DNA from: DASUMF01 sp040510575
GTDB lineage: Bacteria > Actinomycetota > Acidimicrobiia > IMCC26256 > DASPTH01
Assembly: GCA_040510575.1 (NCBI GenBank)
Contig: JBEVIU010000040.1
Coordinates: 1 to 34,303, forward strand
Direction: 5' to 3'
DNA: 34,303 bases
Under the pieces are notes generated by a model. That model saw nothing but the letters and a program-made list of their open reading frames with translations, made no database searches and was not told the DNA's origin. Positions 8,509-15,717 of the stretch are shown piece after piece. Each line of letters opens with the position of its first letter. Positions within the stretch are counted from its first letter, which is position 1. The translations under genes and the position numbers were made by a program.

Positions 8509-9729
8509 CTACGCCGCGACGTTCAGCTTGATGATCCGGGCGAGGTTCCCACCCATGATCTTCGCCTTGTCATCCTCCGCGAGGCCGTCGAGCTGGTCGA
8601 CGAAGCTCACCGGGTCGTACATGCCTTCGGGGTGCGGGTAGTCGGAACCGAACAGCACGTTGTCGGCGCCGATCAGGTTCACGAGCCCGACCGGGTCCTC
8701 TTCGTGGAACGGGTGGATGTAGAGGCAACGCTTGAACGCGACCATCGGGTCCTCGTCGAACGCGCCGGGCGTGCGGGCGTACACCTTCTGGAACTTCTCG
8801 ACGAGCGGGCGCACCCACGAGCTGCCGTTCTCGACCGGCATGATGCGCAACGACGGGAAGCGGGTGGCGAGGCCGTGGCCGACGATCGATGCGACGACGT
8901 CGCTGATCACGCGGTTGTCGGCGTGCATGAGCGCAGAGAACCCGGAGATCTTCTGCTTGAACGGGAGGAACTCGCCGGTGTGACCTTCCCACTCGTTGAG
9001 GTACCGCTGGTGGCCGTCGTCGGACGCGTGCATGCCGACGAGGATGTCGGCCTCCTCGACCCGCTTCCAGAACGGGTCGAACTCCTCCAGCGCGAACGAC
9101 CGGCGCCGGCCGCCGAAGTCGGGGACGGGTGCCGGGCGGATCAGGATCGCCTTGGCGCCGTGCTCGATCACCCACTCGAGCTCTTCGATCGCGCGGTCGA
9201 CGATCGGGAGCGTGATCACCGGCGTGGGGAAGATGCGGTCGTCGAAATTGAACGTCCACTGCTCGTGCATCCACTGGTTGAACGCGTGGACCACCACGTG
9301 CGTGGCCACGGGGTCGTCAGCGAGACGCTCCTCGAGCAGGCTGGCGAGCGTCGGCCACATCATGGCGCGGTCGATGCCGAGCTCGTCCATGAGCACGACG
9401 CGCGCCTCGGGCTCGAAGAACGCAGGCATCGACTGGATGTAGCGGGGCGGCGGCTCGAGCTTGGCGTCCTTGTCGGCCGCCGTCATCGAGTCGGGGTTCT
9501 TCAGCTTGAACTCGAGCTCCTGGGCGCCGGGAGGCGCGACCACGTTGAAGGTCGGGTTCGGGATGTAGTCGCTGATCTTGTTGTTGACCGCGATCTTGGT
9601 GCGGCCCTTGATCTCGACGTACTTGATCACGTTCTCGTACTCCGGCGGGAGGTACTTCGTGAACGCGTCGGTCGCCTCGTACATGTGGTTGTCGGCGTTG
9701 AACACCGGGAAGTCGAGCCTGCGGGTCAT
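8509..9729 (-). CDS. Amidohydrolase family protein (PF04909-like TIM barrel)
   Basis: The protein has 406 residues. The start FNADNHMYE contains the N-terminal metal-site region, in which the usual HxH is replaced by D-x-H as in many actinobacterial members. Later features are IDRAMMWPTLA, GMHASDDGHQRYL and the C-terminal VLFGSDYPHPEG, where the Asp is the catalytic base of amidohydrolase-2 enzymes (decarboxylases and hydrolases). The ATG at 9729 has GGAGG 6 bases upstream, and a TACGCT -10 box candidate lies at 9772-9777 (minus strand). The selenoprotein gene follows after 2 bases, so both are made together. The substrate is unknown; relatives act on aromatic or cyclic carboxylates. Confidence 0.88.
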   Translation of the reverse strand: MTRRLDFPVFNADNHMYEATDAFTKYLPPEYENVIKYVEIKGRTKIAVNNKISDYIPNPTFNVVAPPGAQELEFKLKNPDSMTAADKDAKLEPPPRYIQSMPAFFEPEARVVLMDELGIDRAMMWPTLASLLEERLADDPVATHVVVHAFNQWMHEQWTFNFDDRIFPTPVITLPIVDRAIEELEWVIEHGAKAILIRPAPVPDFGGRRRSFALEEFDPFWKRVEEADILVGMHASDDGHQRYLNEWEGHTGEFLPFKQKISGFSALMHADNRVISDVVASIVGHGLATRFPSLRIMPVENGSSWVRPLVEKFQKVYARTPGAFDEDPMVAFKRCLYIHPFHEEDPVGLVNLIGADNVLFGSDYPHPEGMYDPVSFVDQLDGLAEDDKAKIMGGNLARIIKLNVAA

Positions 9730-9844
9730 GTCGTTCCTCCAGGATCAGCGTGCTCGCCAACGTCTGCTTCGAGCGTACTTCCCGGCTCGATCCCACTGCC
9801 TGCTGCCGCGGACCCGGCGACACGCGGTTCGGACGATCGTTCGT

Positions 9845-9919
9845 TGGAGGCGGCGACGGGAATCGAACCCGTGTACAGGGTTTTGCAAACCCTTGCCTGA
9901 ACCACTCGGCCACGCCGCC
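9845..9919 (-). tRNA. tRNA-Cys (GCA)
   Basis: The minus strand folds as a complete cloverleaf. Acceptor arms GGCGGCG and CGCCGCC pair, the D stem is GCC/GGC, the anticodon stem AGGGU/ACCCU encloses loop UUGCAAA with anticodon GCA, and the T stem ACGGG/CCCGU encloses UUCGAUU. The discriminator is U, followed by an encoded CCA at 9845-9847. It is an ordinary 75-nt class I tRNA, not a tRNA-Sec, although it lies near the selenoprotein gene. Confidence 0.97.
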
Positions 9920-9999
9920 CCGCCATGCGTCACACAGAACGCACGGTGGACGGCGAGGTTAGCCCTTCACCCTCCCGCTTCAGCCGCCGATGGATCCGT

Positions 10000-10977
10000 A
10001 TGGCCCAACAGCTGGCGGGTGGTCGCGCCGCGCCACACGAACATGCCGCGTCGACCGCCGCCGTGGCCCTCACGGGCGTGCGTCGCACTTTCGGCACGGT
10101 GGTGGCGGTCGCCGACCTCAGCATGGAGGTGCCGCGCGGCACCGTGACGGTGCTGCTCGGGCCGAACGGCGCAGGCAAGACCACCGTCGTGCGGCTGATC
10201 ACCGGCGCGCTGCATCCCACTGCGGGCGAGGTGCGCACGCTCGGGCTCGACCCCGAGGTCGACGACGAGGGCACCGAGATCCGTCGCCGCTGTGGGGTGG
10301 TCCCCGCGCGTCCCGCGCTCTACGACCGCTTGAGCGGGTTCGACAACCTTCGCTACGCGGCTGCACTGTTCGACGTCGATCGGGTCGATGCCGACACTCG
10401 GATCGCCGAGGCCGCGGCCCGCTTCGGCATCGCCGACGCGCTCGAGCAACGAGTGGGCGGCTACTCCACCGGCATGCGCGCACGGCTCGCGCTGGCTCGG
10501 GCGGTGCTCCACGACCCCGACCTTCTCCTCCTCGACGAGCCGACCGCGGGGCTCGACCCCGAATCGGCGCGCGCAGTGCTCTCGCTGATCGACGAGATGG
10601 CCGACGACGGCAAGACAGTGTTGATGTGCACTCACCTCCTGCTCGAGGCCGAAGGTCTCGCCGACCAGGTGGTGGTGATGGACCACGGACGAGCCGTGAT
10701 CTCCGGCTCGCCGGCCGAGCTCACGCGCCGGTACTGGCCTGGGGCGCGCGTGGTGCTCGATGCCGACGACCCGACGCTGCTCGACCAGGCCCGTCACTAC
10801 ACGTTCGTGCGCGCGTACGAGCGCAACGGCGTCGCGACCGTCGACCTCGCCGACGAAGCACACGTGCCCGACCTCGTCGACGCGCTCGTGCAGGCCGGTG
10901 CGCGGCTCACGCGAGTCGAGCCGCGCGTCCCGAGCCTCGAAGACCTCTACTTCGAGATCCGCCGGAGCGAACAATGA
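10000..10977 (+). CDS. ABC-2 exporter ATP-binding protein
   Basis: From the ATG at 10000 the product has 325 residues. Walker A is GPNGAGKTT, the signature region is YSTGMRARLALARA, and Walker B is LLLLDEPTAGLDPES, followed by the H-loop MCTHLLLEAEGLADQ. The C-terminal part ends VPSLEDLYFEIRR, the usual end of ABC-2 exporter ATPases. Upstream in-frame starts at 9925 (ATG) and 9946 (GTG) exist; none has a convincing ribosome site, so the start is uncertain. The gene ends within a duplicated stretch that leads into the permease gene. Substrate is unknown. Confidence 0.9.
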   Translation: MAQQLAGGRAAPHEHAASTAAVALTGVRRTFGTVVAVADLSMEVPRGTVTVLLGPNGAGKTTVVRLITGALHPTAGEVRTLGLDPEVDDEGTEIRRRCGVVPARPALYDRLSGFDNLRYAAALFDVDRVDADTRIAEAAARFGIADALEQRVGGYSTGMRARLALARAVLHDPDLLLLDEPTAGLDPESARAVLSLIDEMADDGKTVLMCTHLLLEAEGLADQVVVMDHGRAVISGSPAELTRRYWPGARVVLDADDPTLLDQARHYTFVRAYERNGVATVDLADEAHVPDLVDALVQAGARLTRVEPRVPSLEDLYFEIRRSEQ

Positions 10978-10995
10978 GAAAGAGCGAACAGTGAG
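10965..10995 (+). repeat. Duplicated gene-end sequence and six-codon mini-ORF at the ATPase/permease junction
   Basis: GAGCGAACAATGAG (10965-10978) recurs as GAGCGAACAGTGAG (10982-10995), 17 bp apart with one difference. The first copy holds the ATPase stop and an ATG overlapping it. That ATG opens a six-codon frame (MRKSEQ) whose TGA overlaps the GTG start of the permease, so a ribosome could step across by two overlaps. It may simply be a local duplication. Confidence 0.6.
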
Positions 10996-11821
10996 CCGTC
11001 GCAAGCAACCGTCGCGGGCGTGGGTGATCGCCCGCACCGACCTGCACCAGTTCGTGAGCGCACGAGACTTCTGGCTCCCCCTGTCGATCGTCGCCCTGCT
11101 CTTCTTCGTGATCATCCCGACCGTGCTCCTGTTGATCGTGTCGACGATCAAGGACGTGAAGCTGGTGGGCCAATTGAGCGACGTGATCGGGAGCCTGCCC
11201 AAGGACCTCCAAGCGAACGTGCACGGCACGAAGGGACCGGCCGGCGCGTCGTACGCGCTGGCGGTGTACCTGTTCGCGCCGCTCGCCATCATCGTGCCGC
11301 TCACCGTGTCGTCGGCGGTCGGTGCCCACACGATCGTCGGTGAGCGTGAGCGTGGAAGCGGTGAATTCCTCGCCCACTCCCCTGCCACCGAACGCCAGAT
11401 CTACCTCGGCAAGCTGCTGGCCAGCCTCATCCCCGGCTACTTCACCGCGTTCGTTGGTTTCGCCGCGTACTCACTGGTCGTGAACCTGATCGTCGGCCCG
11501 CAGGTCGGTGGTTGGTTCTTCCCCACCACCAACTGGTGGATCCTGATGCTGTGGGTGCTGCCACCGTTCATCGCGTTGGCGTTGGCCGTGATCCTCGCGA
11601 TCTCGGCGCGGGTCTCGAGCGCGGCCGCAGCTCAACAAGCGTCTGCGTTGGCGACCCTGCCGCTGATCATCATCGCCTACGGGGTGTCGAGCAACACGCT
11701 GTTCAAGGGATACGAGCTCGCGTTCGCGATCGGCGCCCTCGCGTGGCTCGCTTCGCTGCTTGCGCTCTGGCGCGCCTCGCGTGCCGTCTCGCGGGAGCGT
11801 CTCCTCGGCCTCGGAGGCTGA
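10991..11821 (+). CDS. ABC-2 type permease
   Basis: From the GTG at 10991 the product has 276 residues with about six hydrophobic segments, including LSIVALLFFVIIPTVLLLIV, LFAPLAIIVPLTVSSAVGA and PGYFTAFVGFAAYSLVVNLI. The segment TIVGERERGSGEFLAHSPAT followed by IYLGKLLASLIPG is the conserved cytoplasmic coupling region of ABC-2 permeases (E-R-E-x-G-T-x-E type). AGAAAGAG provides a ribosome site. It pairs with the ATPase encoded immediately upstream, forming an exporter of unknown substrate. Its end is 15 bases before an acyl-CoA synthetase gene that has its own -10-like box. Confidence 0.9.
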   Translation: MSRRKQPSRAWVIARTDLHQFVSARDFWLPLSIVALLFFVIIPTVLLLIVSTIKDVKLVGQLSDVIGSLPKDLQANVHGTKGPAGASYALAVYLFAPLAIIVPLTVSSAVGAHTIVGERERGSGEFLAHSPATERQIYLGKLLASLIPGYFTAFVGFAAYSLVVNLIVGPQVGGWFFPTTNWWILMLWVLPPFIALALAVILAISARVSSAAAAQQASALATLPLIIIAYGVSSNTLFKGYELAFAIGALAWLASLLALWRASRAVSRERLLGLGG

Positions 11822-11823
11822 TC

Positions 11824-11829
11824 TAGCTT
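11824..11829 (+). promoter_or_regulatory. Putative -10 box (TAGCTT) of the acyl-CoA synthetase gene
   Basis: TAGCTT starts 3 bases after the permease stop and lies 7 nt before the GTG at 11837. This fits a leaderless transcript starting inside the apparent operon. Confidence 0.4.
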
Positions 11830-11836
11830 CACGAGG

Positions 11837-13483
11837 GTGTTCGACGGCTACGCGACGGTGTGGGAAGCGATCGCCGACGTCATCCCGGATGCACCGGTGG
11901 CCATCCAGGGCGAACGGCGCGACACCTGGGGCGAACTCGAGGATCGGGCCGCCCGCCTCGCCGGCGCGCTGGCCGCGCACGGGGTCGGGCCGGGAACCCA
12001 CGTCGCCCTCTACCTCTTCAATTGCCCCGAGTACGCCGAGGTCGTGTTCGCCTGCCTGAAGCTGCGCGCGGTACCCGCGAACGTGAACTTCCGCTACCGC
12101 GCGTCGGAGCTCGTCGCGTTGCTGGACAACGCCGACGCGGAAGTGGTCGTGTACCACCAGGCGCTCGCCGATCGGGTCGCGGCTGCGCTCCCCCAGCTCC
12201 CCAAGCTGCGGCTGCTCATCAGCATCGACGACGACACCGACGATCTCGAAGGGCAGGCCCGCGAGGTCGCGAGCGTCCCCGGTGCGTTCGAGTACCACCG
12301 CCTCGTCACCACGCACGAGCCTGCGCCGAGGATCCCGCGCGACGGCCACGACCACTTGCTCTGGTACACGGGCGGCACGACCGGGTTGCCCAAGGGCGTG
12401 ATCTGGGAACAGGGCACCCTCCTCGGCTTCGGGCTTGCGTACAGCTCGGCACTGCTGGACCAGCCGACGCCGACCAACGCGCACGAGGTCGCCACCGCGG
12501 CGCGCGCGCTCGTGGACGAAGGACGTCAGCTCGTGACGCTTCTCACCACGCCCCAGGTGCACGCGACCGCGGCGTACCAGTTGCACACGACCTTGTCGTA
12601 CGGAGGCGCGCTCGCCCTCCTGCCGCGCGGACGCGTCGACGGTGACGAGATCTGCCGTGTCATCGAACGCGAGCGGGTCACAGTGCTGTCCGTCGTGGGT
12701 GACACGGTGTTGCGCCGGACGGTCGACGCGCTCGTTCGCGCCGAGGAGCATGGAACGCCCTACGACATCTCGTCGCTGCGGCGCGTCCACGGCTCGGGCG
12801 CCTTCTCCCAGGTCGCGAGCAAGGACGCGCTGCACGCCCGCACGCCGATGACCTTCTACGACTCACTCGGCGCGAGCGAGGCCGTCGGCTTCGGCCTGTC
12901 GCTGACGTCGTCGCCCGGCGAGGCGGCGACGGCCCGGTTCCGCCTGGGCGCCAATGCTCGGGTGCTCGACGAGCACGACCACGACGTGACACCTGATTCG
13001 GGCGACGCCGGGGTGCTCGCCGTCTCGGTGTCGAGCGGCATCGGCTACTACAACGACCCGGAGCGCTCCGCCGCGACGTTCCGCGACGTCGACGGGGTTC
13101 GCTACGCGATCCTGGGCGACTGGGCGATCCCGCACGCGGACGGCACGATCACACTTCTCGGGCGCGGCTCCAGCTGCATCAACACGGGCGGCGAGAAGGT
13201 GTGGCCCGAAGAGGTCGAGGAAGCGCTGAAGGCGCACCCCGCAGTGATCGACGCGGTCGTCGTGGGCGTGCCCGATCCCGAGTGGGGCGAATCGGTGGCG
13301 GCGGTGGTCGCAGCCCGGCCCGTGGGCGACGCGCTCCCGGCACCCGAGGAGCTCGGCAAGTTCGTCGCGTCACAGCTCGCGAGCTACAAGCAACCGCGCC
13401 GCGTGGTGCTCGTCGACGAGGTGCAGCGCACCACCGTCGGCAAGGTCGACTACGAGTGGGCGCGCGAGCAACTCACCACGTGA
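11837..13483 (+). CDS. Acyl-CoA synthetase (AMP-forming, FadD-like)
   Basis: The protein has 548 residues. The AMP/ATP-binding P-loop is WYTGGTTGLPKG near residue 175. The adenylate-binding region reads YDSLGASEAVGFG, the hinge region is AILGDWAIPHADGTITLLGR followed by INTGGEKVWPEEVEEALKAH, and the C-terminal lysine region is RTTVGKVDYEWA. These are the motifs A3, A5, A7, A8 and A10 of the adenylate-forming superfamily. The enzyme activates a carboxylic acid to its CoA thioester; the close match to bacterial FadD-type ligases suggests a fatty or steroid-derived acid, but specificity is not visible. Its last 11 bases overlap the convergent hydrolase gene. Confidence 0.92.
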   Translation: MFDGYATVWEAIADVIPDAPVAIQGERRDTWGELEDRAARLAGALAAHGVGPGTHVALYLFNCPEYAEVVFACLKLRAVPANVNFRYRASELVALLDNADAEVVVYHQALADRVAAALPQLPKLRLLISIDDDTDDLEGQAREVASVPGAFEYHRLVTTHEPAPRIPRDGHDHLLWYTGGTTGLPKGVIWEQGTLLGFGLAYSSALLDQPTPTNAHEVATAARALVDEGRQLVTLLTTPQVHATAAYQLHTTLSYGGALALLPRGRVDGDEICRVIERERVTVLSVVGDTVLRRTVDALVRAEEHGTPYDISSLRRVHGSGAFSQVASKDALHARTPMTFYDSLGASEAVGFGLSLTSSPGEAATARFRLGANARVLDEHDHDVTPDSGDAGVLAVSVSSGIGYYNDPERSAATFRDVDGVRYAILGDWAIPHADGTITLLGRGSSCINTGGEKVWPEEVEEALKAHPAVIDAVVVGVPDPEWGESVAAVVAARPVGDALPAPEELGKFVASQLASYKQPRRVVLVDEVQRTTVGKVDYEWAREQLTT

Positions 13484-14318
13484 GGTGCTCGCGCACGAGG
13501 GCCACCGCACGCGCCGTGTCCTCCTGCACGAAGAAGTGGGTGCCGTCGAGCAGATGGTGCGCGCCACCCGTGCGCAGCGCCTGCTCGACGAAGATCGCTT
13601 CGGGCAGGTTCGTGCGGGTGCTCGACACCACGGTGACCGGCGCCCTCATCTCGGGCAGGTGCGCGTAGGCGAGCTTGGCGCCGTCGGCGCGCGCGGCGGC
13701 CTCGAAGAACTGTGCCTCCACCTCGGGCGCGCACGCGAGCTCGACGGTGCCGTCTTCCCGGTCGCGGAAGCCGTAGCGCACGTAGGCCGCCAGCGACGCG
13801 GCCTCCAACACGTCGAGCGGTGGTCGCCCCCCGTACGACTCGAGGACCGTTGCGCGATCAGGCCACACCGCTCGGCGCTTGCGCGCCGCCGCCGCCATCG
13901 GGTTCGGCCCGAGGGGGCCGCTGGGTGCGATCTCGAATGCGATCGCCTCGCACAGCAGCGCCTTGCGCACGACGCCCGGTCGCAACGAGTCGAGCAGCAC
14001 GACCGCGCCACCCCCCATCGACTGCCCGAGGGCGACGACTTCGTCGATGCCGAGCGCGTCGAGCACGGCGAGGACGTCGCGGGTGGCGTTCACGAACGTG
14101 CACGCTGCGAGGTCGCGCGGCGCCTCACTCGCGCCGTGACCCCGGACATCGACGGCAACCGGCCGGTACTCACCGCGAAGCGCCTGCGCGAGTGGATCGA
14201 ACACGCCCGCGCAGAAGCCGTTCGGGTGCTGGAGCAGCAACGGTGGGCCGTCACCGCCCCAGTCGAGGGCGGCGATCTCGAGGCCGTCGTGCTGCACGGT
14301 CACGGTGCGCGGGTCCAT
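13473..14318 (-). CDS. Alpha/beta hydrolase
   Basis: From the ATG at 14318 the product has 281 residues. The N-terminal strands read LEIAALDWGGDGPPLLLQHP, followed by YRPVAVDVRGHGASEAPRD with the D-x-R-G-H-G motif. The nucleophile elbow is GQSMGGGA (Ser nucleophile), and the C-terminal catalytic His lies in LDGTHFF. A lid region sits between. Such enzymes hydrolyse esters or lactones, or act as haloperoxidase-like enzymes; no substrate can be named. A TACCTT box 7 nt upstream of the ATG, without a Shine-Dalgarno, indicates a leaderless transcript. Longer in-frame readings upstream run antisense to the neighbouring gene and are not credible. Confidence 0.9.
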   Translation of the reverse strand: MDPRTVTVQHDGLEIAALDWGGDGPPLLLQHPNGFCAGVFDPLAQALRGEYRPVAVDVRGHGASEAPRDLAACTFVNATRDVLAVLDALGIDEVVALGQSMGGGAVVLLDSLRPGVVRKALLCEAIAFEIAPSGPLGPNPMAAAARKRRAVWPDRATVLESYGGRPPLDVLEAASLAAYVRYGFRDREDGTVELACAPEVEAQFFEAAARADGAKLAYAHLPEMRAPVTVVSSTRTNLPEAIFVEQALRTGGAHHLLDGTHFFVQEDTARAVALVREHLTW

Positions 14319-14325
14319 TGCTCGC

Positions 14326-14331
14326 AAGGTA
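14326..14331 (-). promoter_or_regulatory. Putative -10 box (TACCTT) of the alpha/beta hydrolase gene
   Basis: On the minus strand TACCTT lies 7 nt before the ATG at 14318, the same spacing as at other apparently leaderless genes in this window. Confidence 0.5.
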
Positions 14332-14391
14332 CCGGGTCCAGCAGCGCGGGAAGCGGGAGACCTAGTGTCGGTCCGGTTCGAGGAGGTGCAC

Positions 14392-15345
14392 ATGGCGTTG
14401 CACGCGAGACGCAGTGCGGGGTTCGGACTGTTCCTCGCGATCGCAGTCGCCGCCGTGCTCGGCGCGGTGGCGGTCGACGCGCCTTCGGCCCTTGCGGTCA
14501 CGGAGGGGCACGCTCGCGACACCGACGCCGTGGTCGTGATCACGGGCGACGTCCGGATACCGGCCAAGGAACACGTCGGCCATGTGATCCTGGTCAACGG
14601 CGACGTGCGCGTCGACGGCGTGGTCGACGGCGACGTGTTCGTCGTCAACGGCAACGTGACGATCGTCGGCCGCGTTCGAGGCGACGTCACGGCGCTCAAC
14701 GGTCGCGTCACGCTGCAGTCCGACGCGTTCGTGTCGGGCGACGTCGTGTCGAAGGACCCGCCCCGAATCGCGGACGGCGCCCACGTCGGCGGGGACGTCG
14801 ACCGCGCGCGCGATCGGTTCGCGATCGGGCGGCTCGGCACCATCGGCAGAGTGTTCCTCTGGGTCGCGGGCACGGTGTCGAGCGCGCTGCTCGGGGTGGC
14901 GCTCCTCTTGTTCGTCCCTCGAGGCATGGATGCGGCGGCGCGGGCCGGACGCGACGCCATCGGCCCGGCGATCGGCCTCGGGTTCGCGGTCACGTTCGGG
15001 GTTCCCGTCCTCGGCGTGCTCCTCACCGTGACGCTCCTGGGCCTGCCCCTCGGGCTGGCACTGCTGTTCGGTCTCGGGCTGCTCTACGGCACGGGGTACG
15101 CGATCGGCGCGCTCATCATCGGCCGCGTGATGGTGCGAGTGCCGAAGAGCCGGTGGCTCGCGTTCCTCGCCGGTTGGGGCCTGTTGCGGGTGCTCGCGAT
15201 CGTTCCCGTGTTGGGCTTCCTGGTGCTCTTCGCCACCGTCGTCTACGGACTCGGCACCGCGGTCGTGGCCATCCACCGCGGGCAGCGCCCCGGTGCCGAG
15301 CCCACGCCGGTCGCCATCGAGCCGGCTGCGCCGACCGCGACCTGA
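14392..15345 (+). CDS. Polymer-forming (bactofilin-like) beta-repeat protein with membrane domain
   Basis: The protein has 317 residues from an ATG preceded by AGGAGGTG. It starts with a signal peptide or anchor (residues 8-35). Residues 45-120 form short regular repeats such as VILVNGDVRVDG, VDGDVFVVNGNVTIVG and RGDVTALNGRVTLQSD, the right-handed beta-helix pattern of the polymer-forming cytoskeletal (bactofilin-like) family. After a linker come about four membrane helices (152-176, 193-215, 217-242, 258-290) rich in Gly and Leu, and a Pro-rich tail. The repeat part would be outside the cell if the N-terminus is a cleaved signal. Function is unknown; an envelope structural or sensing role is inference. 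Confidence 0.75.
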   Translation: MALHARRSAGFGLFLAIAVAAVLGAVAVDAPSALAVTEGHARDTDAVVVITGDVRIPAKEHVGHVILVNGDVRVDGVVDGDVFVVNGNVTIVGRVRGDVTALNGRVTLQSDAFVSGDVVSKDPPRIADGAHVGGDVDRARDRFAIGRLGTIGRVFLWVAGTVSSALLGVALLLFVPRGMDAAARAGRDAIGPAIGLGFAVTFGVPVLGVLLTVTLLGLPLGLALLFGLGLLYGTGYAIGALIIGRVMVRVPKSRWLAFLAGWGLLRVLAIVPVLGFLVLFATVVYGLGTAVVAIHRGQRPGAEPTPVAIEPAAPTAT

Positions 15346-15395
15346 CAGCAGCGAGAGTTCTCCGTTCGACTGGACGCGACCACGCTGCGGTTCGG

Positions 15396-15401
15396 TATCC
15401 T
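15396..15401 (+). promoter_or_regulatory. Putative -10 box (TATCCT) of the desulforedoxin-like pair
   Basis: TATCCT lies 7 nt before the ATG at 15409, with no Shine-Dalgarno between, indicating a leaderless mRNA for the first miniprotein. Confidence 0.55.
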
Positions 15402-15408
15402 GCGACCC

Positions 15409-15531
15409 ATGGCGATTGCACCTGGAGCGCGTCTGCGCTGCGCGCAGTGCGAGACCGAGATCATCGTGGTGAAGGGCACCGACGGCGAAGTGTCGTGCTG
15501 CTCCCAGCCGATGGCCCCGAAGGAAGGTTGA
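15409..15531 (+). CDS. Desulforedoxin-like metal-binding miniprotein, copy 1
   Basis: This small gene encodes 40 residues. The pattern is GARLRCAQCETEIIVVKG followed by GEVSCCSQPMAPK, that is C-x2-C, then about 15 residues, then adjacent CC followed by a Pro-Met. This is the layout of desulforedoxin and of the N-terminal domain of desulfoferrodoxin, where four Cys bind one iron (or zinc). The typical family wording G-x-x-x-x-C-x-x-C and CCG-x-x-M is matched except for Ser after the second Cys pair. It is translated from an apparently leaderless mRNA and is followed by a second copy after 2 bases. An electron-transfer or metal-storage role is likely, with the redox partner unknown. Confidence 0.75.
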   Translation: MAIAPGARLRCAQCETEIIVVKGTDGEVSCCSQPMAPKEG

Positions 15532-15533
15532 GC

Positions 15534-15677
15534 GTGCCGAACCTGATGGGCAAGCGCTACACCTGTGCGGTGTGCGAAGCCACCGTGCTCGTCACGAAGG
15601 CGGGCGACGGCGAGCTCACCTGTCACGACCAGGCGATGGAAGTCGCCGCCGCGAAGCCGCTGCCGTCGTCCGACTGA
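15534..15677 (+). CDS. Desulforedoxin-like metal-binding miniprotein, copy 2 (C-H variant)
   Basis: This encodes 47 residues from a GTG at 15534, placed 2 bases after the stop of copy 1; AAGGAAGG in the end of copy 1 provides a ribosome site. An internal ATG at 15546 is an alternative start. It reads GKRYTCAVCEATVLVTKAG followed by GELTCHDQAMEV. The layout is the same as in copy 1, but the second Cys of the CC pair is His, giving a Cys3-His site that would favour zinc or a changed redox potential. The C-terminal tail (AAAKPLPSSD) is longer. Tandem paralogy with copy 1 is clear from shared spacing. The partner and function are unknown. Confidence 0.72.
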   Translation: MPNLMGKRYTCAVCEATVLVTKAGDGELTCHDQAMEVAAAKPLPSSD

Positions 15678-15717
15678 CGACACCCGTAGCGCTCGCTTTC
15701 ACACCGGGGGGAACACC

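Noticed and set aside
9845..9919. tRNA near the selenoprotein considered as tRNA-Sec
   Set aside because: It has a normal length, a 7-bp acceptor stem, a short variable loop and anticodon GCA, so it is tRNA-Cys.
11471..12835. Minus-strand open frame of 454 codons
   Set aside because: It is antisense to the acyl-CoA synthetase and permease genes and shows no domain pattern.
13485..15677. Plus-strand open frame of 730 codons
   Set aside because: It crosses the alpha/beta hydrolase and beta-repeat genes in other frames and is Arg-rich. Only its last 48 codons are real, as the second desulforedoxin-like gene.
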